Positions 24,035 to 33,890 of a DNA stretch of 64,000 nucleotides are shown one piece after another; the first letter of the stretch is position 1, and each line of letters begins with the position of its first letter. A program made the translations under genes and the position numbers. The notes below the pieces were generated by a model. It did not search any database. It was not told the origin of the DNA and worked only from the letters and a program-made list of their open reading frames with translations. This DNA comes from Malaya genurostris (Eukaryota > Arthropoda > Insecta > Diptera > Culicidae): NCBI RefSeq assembly GCF_030247185.1, contig NC_080571.1:106103128-106167127 (forward strand), written 5' to 3'.

Positions 24035-24150
24035 TAGTATTCATACGGCACCCAATTGTCTACCTTTCGGACCATTCCCATTACTTTAAAACATTGGAAA
24101 ATAGCTGGCTGAGTAACTCCAAATGATTTAGTATGGTCTTTCTTGCGTTT
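24035..24150 (-). pseudogene. fragment of a different mariner transposase, target of the neighbouring insertion
   Basis: On the minus strand SFGVTQPAIFQCFKVMGMV and DNWVPYE match the second DNA-binding helix region of mariner transposases (compare MIQKEGNWVPYEL at 15414-16543). The fragment breaks at the TA where the 23288-24034 element begins, so that element appears to have inserted here. Confidence 0.65.
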
Positions 24151-24224
24151 GCAATCGGTCTTGATCGGTCTTGGTGGTCCGACTCGTTCTTTGTTTGCCA
24201 TATCAGACCTCTGAAGAAGAACAA

Positions 24225-24429
24225 GCAGAGTCTTGGCATTACATTCCTGTGGTGGAATTTGGCCTTTCTGTTTCAACAGACTTCGCAGCCGATTCTTAGC
24301 GTACAGAATCATTGTATGGCTAGTACTATGGATCCTACTGACACTAAGAATCCTTCCAGGTCGGGGCTCGAACAGACGACAGCTGGCTTATAAGACCAGC
24401 GTCCTATGCATTGAACCGCCAACCCGGGA
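24225..24429 (-). mobile_element. tRNA-derived SINE, Val-like head, copy 1
   Basis: Minus-strand copy, 3' end at low coordinates. The head has GTTGGCGGTTCAATGCATAG and B box GTTCGAGCCCC. CTGAAGAAGAACAA at 24211-24224 recurs with extra A's at 24430-24446, a likely target duplication. Confidence 0.85.
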
Positions 24430-24504
24430 CTGAAGAAAAAGAACAACTTCCCGCAAAATCACTTTATTTGCCACGAAATTCGAAACTTTCGTAGAAAACC
24501 CTAT

Positions 24505-25769
24505 TTTAATCCACCTAGTGGTGCAATGCTCATATAACTCAAGTTTTCATAGAGATAAAATATTTTCTTCATAATAACTGAGAGATGCTTTAAAAAACTT
24601 TAATTTGAGTTTTGATGAATAGCAAAAAAGTTTTTTTTAGGCATCCTCTAGCATGACCTTTCCATTCATAACAAGTTTATATGAATTCTTCCGAGTTGGC
24701 GGATTAATGCATAGGGCACTGGTCTTACAAACCAGTTGGCGTATGTTCGAGCCCCAACCTGGAAGGATTCGTAGTGTCAATAGAATCGTAGCACCAGCCA
24801 CGCAATGGTTCTGTACACTCTGAATCGGCTGCGAAGTTTGTTGAAACAGAAGGTCAAATTTCACTACTGGAATGTGATACCAAGACTTTGCTTGTTTTAT
24901 ATGAATTCTTCCTTTTTCTTTTGCATTTGCGCTCTACATGACGGTTTGAGTCTGAATTGTAAAAATCTACTCAACCGGTTCTGAGAAAAAGACGACAGTT
25001 TTTGAGTTTTTGATCAATATTTTCGGGACTTCCGGAACCAGTATCTGGGAGCCGGCATAGCTGAAATCGATTCGTTTGACCAGCAACAAATTGAAACAAT
25101 TTTAAGCAAAACTTAGAAGAACTTTTCCATTTTTTGCATCACTCTAAAGGACAGGTTGCATTTTATTCTTATTGTTGCATTATCATTCTAAATGACGGGT
25201 TGCAATTTCATGCACATTTAACTATGTATTTCCTGAATCGAAAATCGGATCCGGACATAATTCTACACTTACTTATGGGACCATAATATGTTTCGTTTTA
25301 ATCTAAGTTTGTGAAAATCGGTCCAACCGTTTCTGAGAAATTCGAGTGATTTCCGGTTTTAAGTACACGATCAGTTTTTTCGGTACTTCTGGAACCGAGA
25401 ACGAAGATCCGGTATACTCAAAACCAACTAACCAACCATCAACTAACCAGATTTGTCCAATTGAAGAATTATCCGACTAGTTGAATGTATTTTGCTCGAT
25501 TTTTCAGTATCATATCTATTGAAAACGAAATTTTTGTATTTATCAGGCTGGAATTCCGGAACCGGAAGTCATATCAGGATGAAATTTCATAGTGCATTTT
25601 TTTTCTAATTTTTTGCACATTTTACCCCGTTACTAAGGAACCGGAAGTCGGATCAGGATGAAACTCAATAGCAGGCTATGGAACCATAGGGTCTTTTATT
25701 TTAATCTTATCAGTCTCTAAGAAAAAACGAATGCAGTTTTTTCATTTTTTTGCAGTTTTAGATTCTGCT
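24505..25769 (-). repeat. CTTCCGGTTCCGG repeat interrupted by a SINE
   Basis: Terminal block TTTTAATCCACCTAGTGG at 24509, then a SINE (24693-24895), then modules with GAACCGGAAGTC and TGAAAATCGG up to about 25770. Confidence 0.65.
24693..24895 (+). mobile_element. tRNA-derived SINE, Val-like head, copy 2, 17-bp target duplication
   Basis: TTTATATGAATTCTTCC lies at 24676-24692 and again at 24896-24912, exactly flanking the element. The head contains CTGGT-CTTACAA-ACCAG, a 5-bp stem with a 7-base loop whose central triplet TAC suggests a tRNA-Val ancestor. B box GTTCGAGCCCC. The 3' end is AATGTGATACCAAGACTTTG. Confidence 0.93.
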
Positions 25770-25781
25770 AAATTACACTTA

Positions 25782-25981
25782 TCCTTGGTATTGCATTCCT
25801 TTTGTGGAACTCGAACTTCTGTTTCAAAGGACTTTGGAACCGATTCATAGCGTACAGAACCATTACATGGCTGGTTCTACTATCCTACTGACACTAAGAA
25901 CCCTTCCAAGTCGGGGCTCGAACATACTATAACTGGCTTCTAAGATCAGCGCGATATGCATAGAACCGCCAACCCAAGACA
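25782..25981 (-). mobile_element. tRNA-derived SINE, Val-like head, copy 3
   Basis: Minus-strand copy with B box GTTCGAGCCCC. Flanks AAATTACACTTA (25770-25781) and AAATTACACATA (25982-25993) differ at one base and are the probable target duplication. Confidence 0.85.
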
Positions 25982-25993
25982 AAATTACACATA

Positions 25994-27150
25994 CTGAAAC
26001 TTGATTCAAAAATTACCCAAACATTTAATGATAAATGATAACGACTTCTGGGCACGTTAAATTGCTTCGCTTTCATGTTTTTTAAATATTGAAGATGACA
26101 ATAATTGAGTTAAAAAAACAACCCAATAACGATCAATCATGCGTCTCCATTAAATTCATATCAGCAGGAAACGCATGGTGCATAAGCTACTAGAACTAAA
26201 CTCCACGCGATTTTATCGCTATAGCCGTTGAGTATATTTTATTCAAATTGCAAAGAAATTTCTGATCTTGTAGGCGATTTGCGGTCGTGGTGAAATTAGT
26301 GCTTCATCATTTTCGGATCAATCAACGATGCGCTTTACATAGAAGAGTACATATTGCCATTCATAAGAAATCACAATAGGTCAACTCTGTTTTGGCTCGA
26401 TCTAACATCCGCTCGAAAATGGAGTGCCAACCAGGGCTTGCAAATTGAAGCAACGAATATTAACAAAAGAGTTTCACCCTCTGTGCTATTCACACACATT
26501 TGTATGTCAGGTAAAATACATAGCGCAACCCAAGCAAGGAGAGCTGTTTCGTTCGTTCATTAGTTCATGAATATGCCCGCTAACTGAGACCTATGCTTCA
26601 TGAGGCTGATGAATGGTTCTCATATTGAAGATGCCTATGAAGAAACTAGATTCATAACTTTTAGTTCCGATGAATATTAATTTAAAGAACATTACTTTTA
26701 ATGTTTCTAGGATATATAAACAGTGTAAATTCCCAAGAAACAAATTGATTGTTTTGAAAATGGGTTCAAATGCAAAATTTCTGCAATAAAATGTTTAAAG
26801 TATGTTTGAAATGTGATCAAAGTTGGTCTTGGAATGCGAAACCTACACTGTTAAAACACCGTAAACATTGCCTATATGACTTTAATTCGCGTCTTGTAGC
26901 ACGCCATGAAGCAAGGCCTTCTTTCTCGTACAATACTAGTGAGAGCGAACCGTTCATTTCATTACATTGCCATGGATTGCTTAGTTCATGTGTTAACTGA
27001 GCTCTCAGCACAAGCAATTTACTAGACAAGGGAATTGGTCTGCTCAGTAGCATATACTCTCACGCATCCAGTTTCTCTCTAATATAGGTCTCTAATTCAG
27101 CTATGTCAAGCAAAGTGTTCACAGCAGATGTTTTTTGTTGCTTCGTTCGT
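25994..27150. other. intergenic, no recognised gene
   Basis: Short frames only, without motifs or a clear repeat. Confidence 0.4.
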
Positions 27151-27159
27151 TTGAGGTTT

Positions 27160-27400
27160 CACAATACAAGACCTGGTGCCAACGGAGCCAGAAAATATAA
27201 AGCCGCCAAATTTACCGGAACTTCGCCCAATTGAAAGCTTCTGGGCAATTGTGAAGACAAAACTTCGCAAGCAGGGGCTGGAGTCCGGACAGTCGGATGT
27301 CGTAAAAGACGGCAATTGCGGGAGTTCGTTTTCCTATCAGTCATAAGATTTTTCCAACGTTTCACATCTGAATACGCTATTTTATTAAATTTTTCTTCAT
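27160..27400 (+). pseudogene. Tc1-like transposase C-terminal fragment
   Basis: Plus frame contains KPPNLPELRPIESFWAIVK followed by TKLRKQG, the block holding the third acidic residue (Glu of PIE) in Tc1-like transposases. No first or second catalytic block is nearby and the frame soon ends. Probably the same broad lineage as 14340-14850. Confidence 0.7.
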
Positions 27401-27619
27401 TCAACTTCATTCAACTCATCAATTTCCGGATAGCTTCTGAGAAAAGTTTTATTTGGTATTTTTCTTCTTCTTCTTGTCTTCCAAGATTATAAATTGAATG
27501 ATAAAATTCAACTATTGCGTAGATCCGTTAATATTACAATGTTAATAACAGAGATAGCATATATCGGTATATTGAATACAGTAGGAAAATACTTGTTTTT
27601 TGATAAAGTAATTTTTTTT

Positions 27620-28330
27620 CTCGGTAGCCGGCTGCCCAGATCAACCAATAGAACCCATCAACCTTCTAATAAAGCCTTTCTCATATCAATCATACTATCG
27701 TATATAATATTGTGGTATTCTTCAAAATATTTTTTTTCGATTCTTAAAAGAATAACCGAAATCGGTTTGTTTGACCGTCTACTGATAACAACTATCAATT
27801 GGAGAAGATTTGAGGTCGATTTCGAAATTTGTGTACGGTTTTCCGCCCTTTTCTGTGATGGTATAAAATTTTTAACACACTTTATCCTATATTTTCGGAT
27901 CCGAAAGTCGGATCTGGATGAAGTTCAGGAATTACGTATGGGACCACAGGACCTTTCATTTGAACCTATGTTTGTGAAAATCGGTCGCGCCATCTATGAG
28001 AAAAGTTCGAGCACATATTTTAATTTTTTTGCGCATTTTACCTCATAACTCCGGAGTCGGAAGTCGGATCCAAATAGTATTCAGGAATTTTGTATGGGAC
28101 CACAAGGCCTTTCATTTGGCCAAGGCCAAGTTTGTGAAAATCGGTTCAGCCATCTCCGAGAACTGCCAAAAAAAAATGTTACATACACACATACGCACAT
28201 ACACATACAAACAATTTGCGTACTCGACGAACTGAGTCGAATGGTATATAACACTCGGCCCTCCGGGCCTCGGTTCAAAAGTCGGTTTTTACAGTGACTG
28301 CATAACCTTTCTATATGAGAAAGGCAAAAA
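27620..28330 (-). repeat. CTTCCGGTTCCGG repeat, minus orientation
   Basis: Modules with CCGAAAGTCGGATCTGGATG and GTCGGAAGTCGGATCC, then TACTCGACGAACTGAGTCGA, CTCGGCCCTCCGGGCCTCGG and the end block CTTTCTATATGAGAAAGGCA. A good reference for the family's 3' order. Confidence 0.75.
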
Positions 28331-28970
28331 TATGGAAGTTTTTATTCGTTACGCAATAGTTTTTCGAATTTTCCTTCAGTTTCCACGAACAAGAAATACG
28401 AATCAATACATTCCGTGACTTCAGTTTCAGGTACTGTTGAAACGTTCACTCGAGAAGCAGCGATGCCAACCCTGCGGATTAATCCGTAGATCTACGGATT
28501 TCAGTCTTTTCTACGGATCTACGGATGGATCATTTAAAATCTACGAATTTTTTCAAAAACTTCAGATTTTTTTAATTATTTCTCTAGATGTGTACGGAAA
28601 ATAATTGAATTGTGTCGCATCGTTGTTACAGATTTTTTTTTCTGCATGTCACCGTCACCGATGTCACGCATTTCGCTTAGAATTCCATAATGTAAATTTT
28701 GATGTATAATTTTTTTTTATGTTTGGTATTTACAAATTTTCAATCTAAACATTTTTCCCACATGCATTGAGTTATTTTGTCCTTATTGAGAAAGATGAGT
28801 TGACAGTCGAAAGAATTTCGCACGGAAAGTTCGTCTCAATGAAGCATATACTTCATCTCAAGTAAATGTGCCATCACTGTCGAGAAGTCCGTGAGTTTTG
28901 CAGCATCCGAGCATCTTGAAATTGGAACATACTGAGTCGCGCGCGTTTAGTTCAACACCATATCACGACC
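28331..28970. other. intergenic with a TACGGAT cluster
   Basis: CTACGGAT-type motifs recur about five times in 28475-28560; nothing else is recognised. Confidence 0.45.
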
Positions 28971-28971
28971 C

Positions 28972-29172
28972 GGGTTGGCGGTTCAATGCAATAGGGCACT
29001 GGTTTTACAAACCAGTTGTCATATGTTCGAGCCCCGACCTGGAAGGATTCGTAGTGTCAGTAGGATCCATAGTACTAGCCATGCAATGATTCTGTACACT
29101 AAGAATCTGCTGCGAAGTCTGTTGAAACAGAAGGTCAAATTCCACTATAGGAATGTAATACCAAGGCTTTTT
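28972..29172 (+). mobile_element. tRNA-derived SINE, Val-like head, copy 4
   Basis: GTTGGCGGTTCAATGCAATA, CTGGTTTTACAAACCAG and GTTCGAGCCCC, ending AATGTAATACCAAGGC then T's. A clean target duplication was not seen. Confidence 0.85.
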
Positions 29173-31666
29173 TTTCGAGTCGCGTGCGAATTCTACCATT
29201 ACTGAATTTTTTACTAACATCTACGTTCGGCCTGGCCGGCGCTGTTACTGATCTAATAGCTCTGGGGTTACCAGAAGATGTACATTGCAGGGTGATTTGC
29301 CAGTCCCAGATCTGATTATCTAGGAATTCTCTGTACAATTTCAGCTAATCCCGATCAGTAACGGAAAACATAACTGGAATTGAAGAAAGTTTGGTTAAAA
29401 ATATTGACTACATGGGGACAATCGGTTGTACAGAATTTTAAATGTGGAGTTAAAAGTAAGGTGTTAGCATTCCAAATCATAACTCATTAGAAGTTTTTCA
29501 TTTCCTGAAAAAATCAAGGAAATACGATTTTAAAGTTAATCATGGTGAGCCAAAGTGAGAGTGCCTTTTTTATAGAATAAACTTTTCATAAATCACGATA
29601 AATTTCAATAGCTGAAGCTTCCTTTGCTTAAGATAATCATATCAAAGTTCTCAGCAGGGGGGAGTAACAATGATTTCAGACATTTATGTTATGTACTGTA
29701 CGCACATATAGGCAAATGACTACTGAATCAAAACAGTAAATCAGAAACAGTTGCACGAGAATTGCACGTACAGATATGTACTAGTTTTAACGTATTGCTA
29801 ATAGTCGATTTTGAAATAGAAGCGACGGCCCTTATTTTTCAAATATTCCAAGTAACTTCCTTAACATTGTGAGCCTTCCTTGTACAACTGATTCTAAACA
29901 ATTCTTAGTTGAGTCAATGAGCAGAATCTTAAATCTGAGAGTCTCCATGATTGATGAAAGCAAAAACTAATATAACATTCTCATGCGGAACTTTTGAACT
30001 TTGGTTTTGATTAAATTTGATGACCATTTTCTGTCTACTAGCCGAGAGCATGAGTAGTTTTTCTTTTTGATCCTATTGACACTAATCCAATAGCCGCACA
30101 TCGGATCACGTTTCTCTAATTTGGGAAGCAAATGACCGTGAGTGATTTGATTGGAAGCAGAAAAATGGAAAAATCAATCTTGCTATCGAAACAGAAAAAA
30201 TATCGTCCTTGGAGCTTTCTAACATATGTATTCAATATTCATTCAATTCCTTTTCTTCCCAGGTGGACCACAACGTATCAAACTGCTCGAAATATTTCTC
30301 GGCTGGCTTTTTTTTTCTTTCACGCCCGACCGATTGATCAATCAAGTTGAATCGAAATTGAATTGACGGTAGAACGAATAGGAATTCAGACGGAAAACCG
30401 TCGGCCTGTCCGTGAATGCTTGTGTATTGAAAGTGATCATTTAAGAAGATTAGAAAAGTGAAAAAAAGGATGCCCAGTGCGGCAAAAGTTGTCTATCAGT
30501 TTTAATTTTTTTACCAGTGCAGATTAATTTACCAATATGAGCCTTCTTGTAATTGAGCGCGTTGGGCATTGAACATTGAACGGACAATTGACAGATGGAA
30601 TATTTTTTTCGAGAATTCTTTTTTCTGTAATTATGAAACACAAAACACCGCTGTGAAATCTTACATTAAGTGAAAAATTCATCGTTATTTAATATTCAAC
30701 TTCTGATTACTCCAAACACACTTCGTTACTGCTAATAAAATCTCTGCTGTTTCACCGTATTAAATAACAGCTTCTCATGAATTTATAACATTATAAACAG
30801 GCAAACATTAACCGGGGTGCTGTTAATCCTTCAGTGTACCTACCAGTTGTTGACGCTGTGCTTAAAGCTTGTCTGGCCCAACACAGTGCTGCGGGCTACT
30901 ATGGCTTTCTAGCTGCAGTTAGTCGCAGAATGACGGGGAACTCTCAGGCATTCCATCAGTTTAACTGTTGAATAGCTTTCCACAGCATTGACCACAAATT
31001 CCACATAGATTTCCCAAGTGGGAGGGTGCATGAAGGAGAGAGAGAGAGAGAGAGAGAGATTGAAAGAGAAAAATGGAAACAACATCGCACAGTTTAACGC
31101 CATATCACCGTGCCGTACAAGCCATGATTATGGACCACAAACTGGTAGCTCCAGTGTGCTTTAGGGTGGTGACATATGGTCTTACCCCGGCCAAGTGCTA
31201 CAATGTTAAATCGATAAAATATGTACAAGAATGTCACCGTGGGCAGTGAAACAGATGTAAAATGTTTGCCCGTGTGCTTCATGGTACGAGCTTTATGTGA
31301 CATTATAAGCTTACATGTTGTACTAAGTTTCACTGTTATAGTGTTTTTGGCACCTGAAAAATGAAAATTGTTTGATAATATGCTGCCTTCAGATTAGTCT
31401 ACCAAGAGCTGCAAAAATATGTTCCTGCAGAGATCCGGATTATCTTGGTTTATTCGTTTTCGTCGATGTACTCGATGCTAGATAATAAACATTGACTCGG
31501 TTAATTCATACAATATTCAGGGTGGCAGGTCGATTGCCGATATCTTTTTCCCGGTTTGCTAAATAAAAATTTCCCGTTTTTAGAATAGGCATCTCTGTTT
31601 ACCTTTTTCAAATATTCTTTTAATTCAAGCTTTAAACGAACATCTCATGTCAAAAAAAGATCATTA
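29173..31666. other. intergenic, no recognised gene; GA microsatellite at 31035-31060
   Basis: Long stretch without supported genes. A perfect GA run of about 13 units lies at 31035-31060. The sequence otherwise looks single-copy. Confidence 0.45.
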
Positions 31667-31668
31667 TA

Positions 31669-32548
31669 ACAGTTCGGCTGAAAAGTTCGTATCGTTTAAT
31701 AGAAACACACATTTTTTTGCCAAAATTCGTTTTTATTATTCAACATAATTGCCATCAGAGGCGATACAGCGATTATAGTGATCTTCCAACTTTTCGATAC
31801 CATTTTTGTAGTACGATTTGTCCTTTGCCTCAAAATAGGCCTCAGTTTCAGCGATTACCTCTTCATTGCTTCTAAATTTTTTACCAGCAAGCATTCTCTT
31901 GAGGTCTGAGAACAGGAAAAAGTCACAGTCACAAATTCGTTCAATTTCAGCATGGTTTTCAATCATCAATTCGTTGTTGTTTTTGATCGATTGTGAGCTC
32001 AAGCGGCACCCATTTTGCACAAAGCTTTCTCATATGCAAATATTCGTGAATAATATGTCCAACACGTTCCTTTGATATCTTTAGAGTGTCAGCTATCTCG
32101 ATCAACTTCACTTTACGGTCATTGAAAATCATTTTGTGGATTTTTTCACGTTTTCATCGGTAACAGCCTCTTTTGGACGTCCACTGCGTTCATCGTCTTC
32201 GGTGCTCATATGACCAGTACGAAATTTTGCAAACCATTTACGAGTTGTTGCTTCGCCCGGTGCAGAGTCTGGATAACACTCATCAAGCCATTTTTTGGCA
32301 TCGGCGGCACTTTTTTTCATCAAAAAGTAGTGTTTCATCAACACACGAAATTCCTTTTTTTCCATTTTTTTTTTTCACTATAACAAAAGTAGCTTCACTC
32401 AAAATGCAATATCTCACAAACCTATAATCAGACAGCTGTCAAATTTATACACGTATCTTTTGAAGGTTGGTACTAACTGAAAATGGTATGGATTTAATTC
32501 TAGTGGCACCCTCTCATAGAAACGATACGAACTTTTCAGCCGATCTGT
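31669..32548 (-). mobile_element. internally deleted copy of the first mariner family, both TIRs
   Basis: Ends ACAGTTCGGCTGAAAAGTTC (31669) and its near-perfect inverse (to 32548), with TA at 31667-31668 and 32549-32550. The transposase starts MEKKEFRVLMKHYFL on the minus strand (ATG at 32365) and keeps the DNA-binding region, then shifts frame near VKK. A deletion joins SQSIKNNNELM to CDFFLFSDLKRMLAGKK, so all blocks with the first two catalytic Asp are gone. At 880 bp it is a non-autonomous derivative. Confidence 0.93.
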
Positions 32549-32550
32549 TA

Positions 32551-33001
32551 CTAGACCCGTTAGTCGAGGATTGAAGTATTTTTCGGGTATTTCGATATAT
32601 AATTAAGAAAACAGTCAATAACTCAGTAACAACTTTCCTCGCGTAAAACCGATTCCAGTTAACAACATATATGATGTTCTTTCAGAATCGAATTTTAGTG
32701 ACAAGAAAATTCTTCCCAAGCTTCTAAAATGAACATTTGGTGCACAAAAAAACCAATAACAATCTGTGCCTACAATTTCAAAGCATTTCGAAATGAGCTT
32801 TCTTCATTCCTTACGGAAGATAAAGTCGAAATTTCAGTCGGATGGGAAAATTATAAACGGCATGATGGCACTATGAACTCAACCCAATACCGTCATTGCC
32901 AGGGCTACAACAAATTGTTATAGGGACAGACGCTGTTCAAAATATAGTAATTCACTTGCAAACACGTTTGTTCAATGAACCTCTCAGAATAATTTTCATG
33001 T
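32551..33001. other. no recognised gene
   Basis: A 64-codon frame at 32729-32923 has no recognisable motif. Confidence 0.4.
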
Positions 33002-33157
33002 ACGGGGACAGGTATAGAGTGATGGGTAAGTCGATGCCTTTCACGCAGCACACCTGGGTTCGATCCCCAACGCAGCACATAGGGTCAAAAAGCTTTTCTA
33101 GCCCGAAGAGGTGAATGACCTTGGGATTAAAACCTCTATAATTGAAACAAAAAAAGG
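33002..33157 (+). mobile_element. tRNA-derived SINE, Glu-like head
   Basis: Near-identical to 19904-20065: GTGATGGGTAAGTCGATGCC, CTTTCACGCAG, GGGTTCGATCCCC, then TAAAACCTCTATAATTGAAA and an A tail. Confidence 0.88.
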
Positions 33158-33415
33158 ACCCATTTTCAATCCGTTGATGAGCAAATAAATCAAATAGTTT
33201 ATCTTCTATCAAAAATCCATCTACATATAAAGCACTTTTTAATATGTGAATTTAAGTACAAAAAATGATTAGTTTTCAAAATTGAAAAACAAAATGGCGG
33301 CTTGGCCGCATTTTCGCGAAAGTGCTGCATTTTGACAGCCGGAAATTCAGCTCTCGCAATTTTCGATCTAGAACAAAAAACAAATCATTTTCTAATTTCA
33401 TATTACAGTGTGCAT

Positions 33416-33554
33416 AGAGGTACGTAGGGGTTTTTTACAATTAATTGATTTTCTATAAAATGGCAGCCATTTGAAAATAAAACCGCATTTTTCATCACAA
33501 AATTGTTCATAAAAAATATTCATAATTTACAAAAAAAAACCCCTACGTACTTCT
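33416..33554. repeat. foldback with 21-bp arms
   Basis: AGAGGTACGTAGGGGTTTTT (33416) and its inverse ending at 33554, one mismatch in 21, loop about 97 bp. Possibly a small foldback element. Confidence 0.7.
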
Positions 33555-33675
33555 GCGGAGATTACTATCGAGAATATTCTGTGGAATTTTTGAATCGATT
33601 GGTCAAGATTTATGCCTTTTTTCATTGAAAAACACTGGTGGCGTAGATTGCTCTGGATTGCACAAAATTTGGCTA

Positions 33676-33890
33676 ACCCCTAAATGACCAAACCTGCATC
33701 GGCCAGAAATAGTCGAAAACACGTTTTCGTTCGGCACGTCAGAGAAGACATTGCACTTCGTTGCAAAACAAAAAGTGTTCTGTAAGTAGCAGAAACTTTA
33801 CGTCTGCTTAGCGGTTCTAATTGAACTGCCGAGTTTAGCACTAAGCAGTTCAATTTGAACTGCTCTGCACTGATGTTCCAGAAGACTGTT
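33676..33890 (-). repeat. dispersed relative of the 267-bp hairpin monomer (TTCAA-arm variant)
   Basis: Shares the order CTTTACGTCTGCTTAGCGG, TTGCACTT, CGTTTTCGTT and a leading CTAAATGAC with the array monomer on the minus strand. The foldback arms differ: AGCAGTTCAAATTGAACTGC in minus orientation, where the array has TTAGCAGATTATGTTGA. A sister of the same variant is at 60077-60245. Confidence 0.65.
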
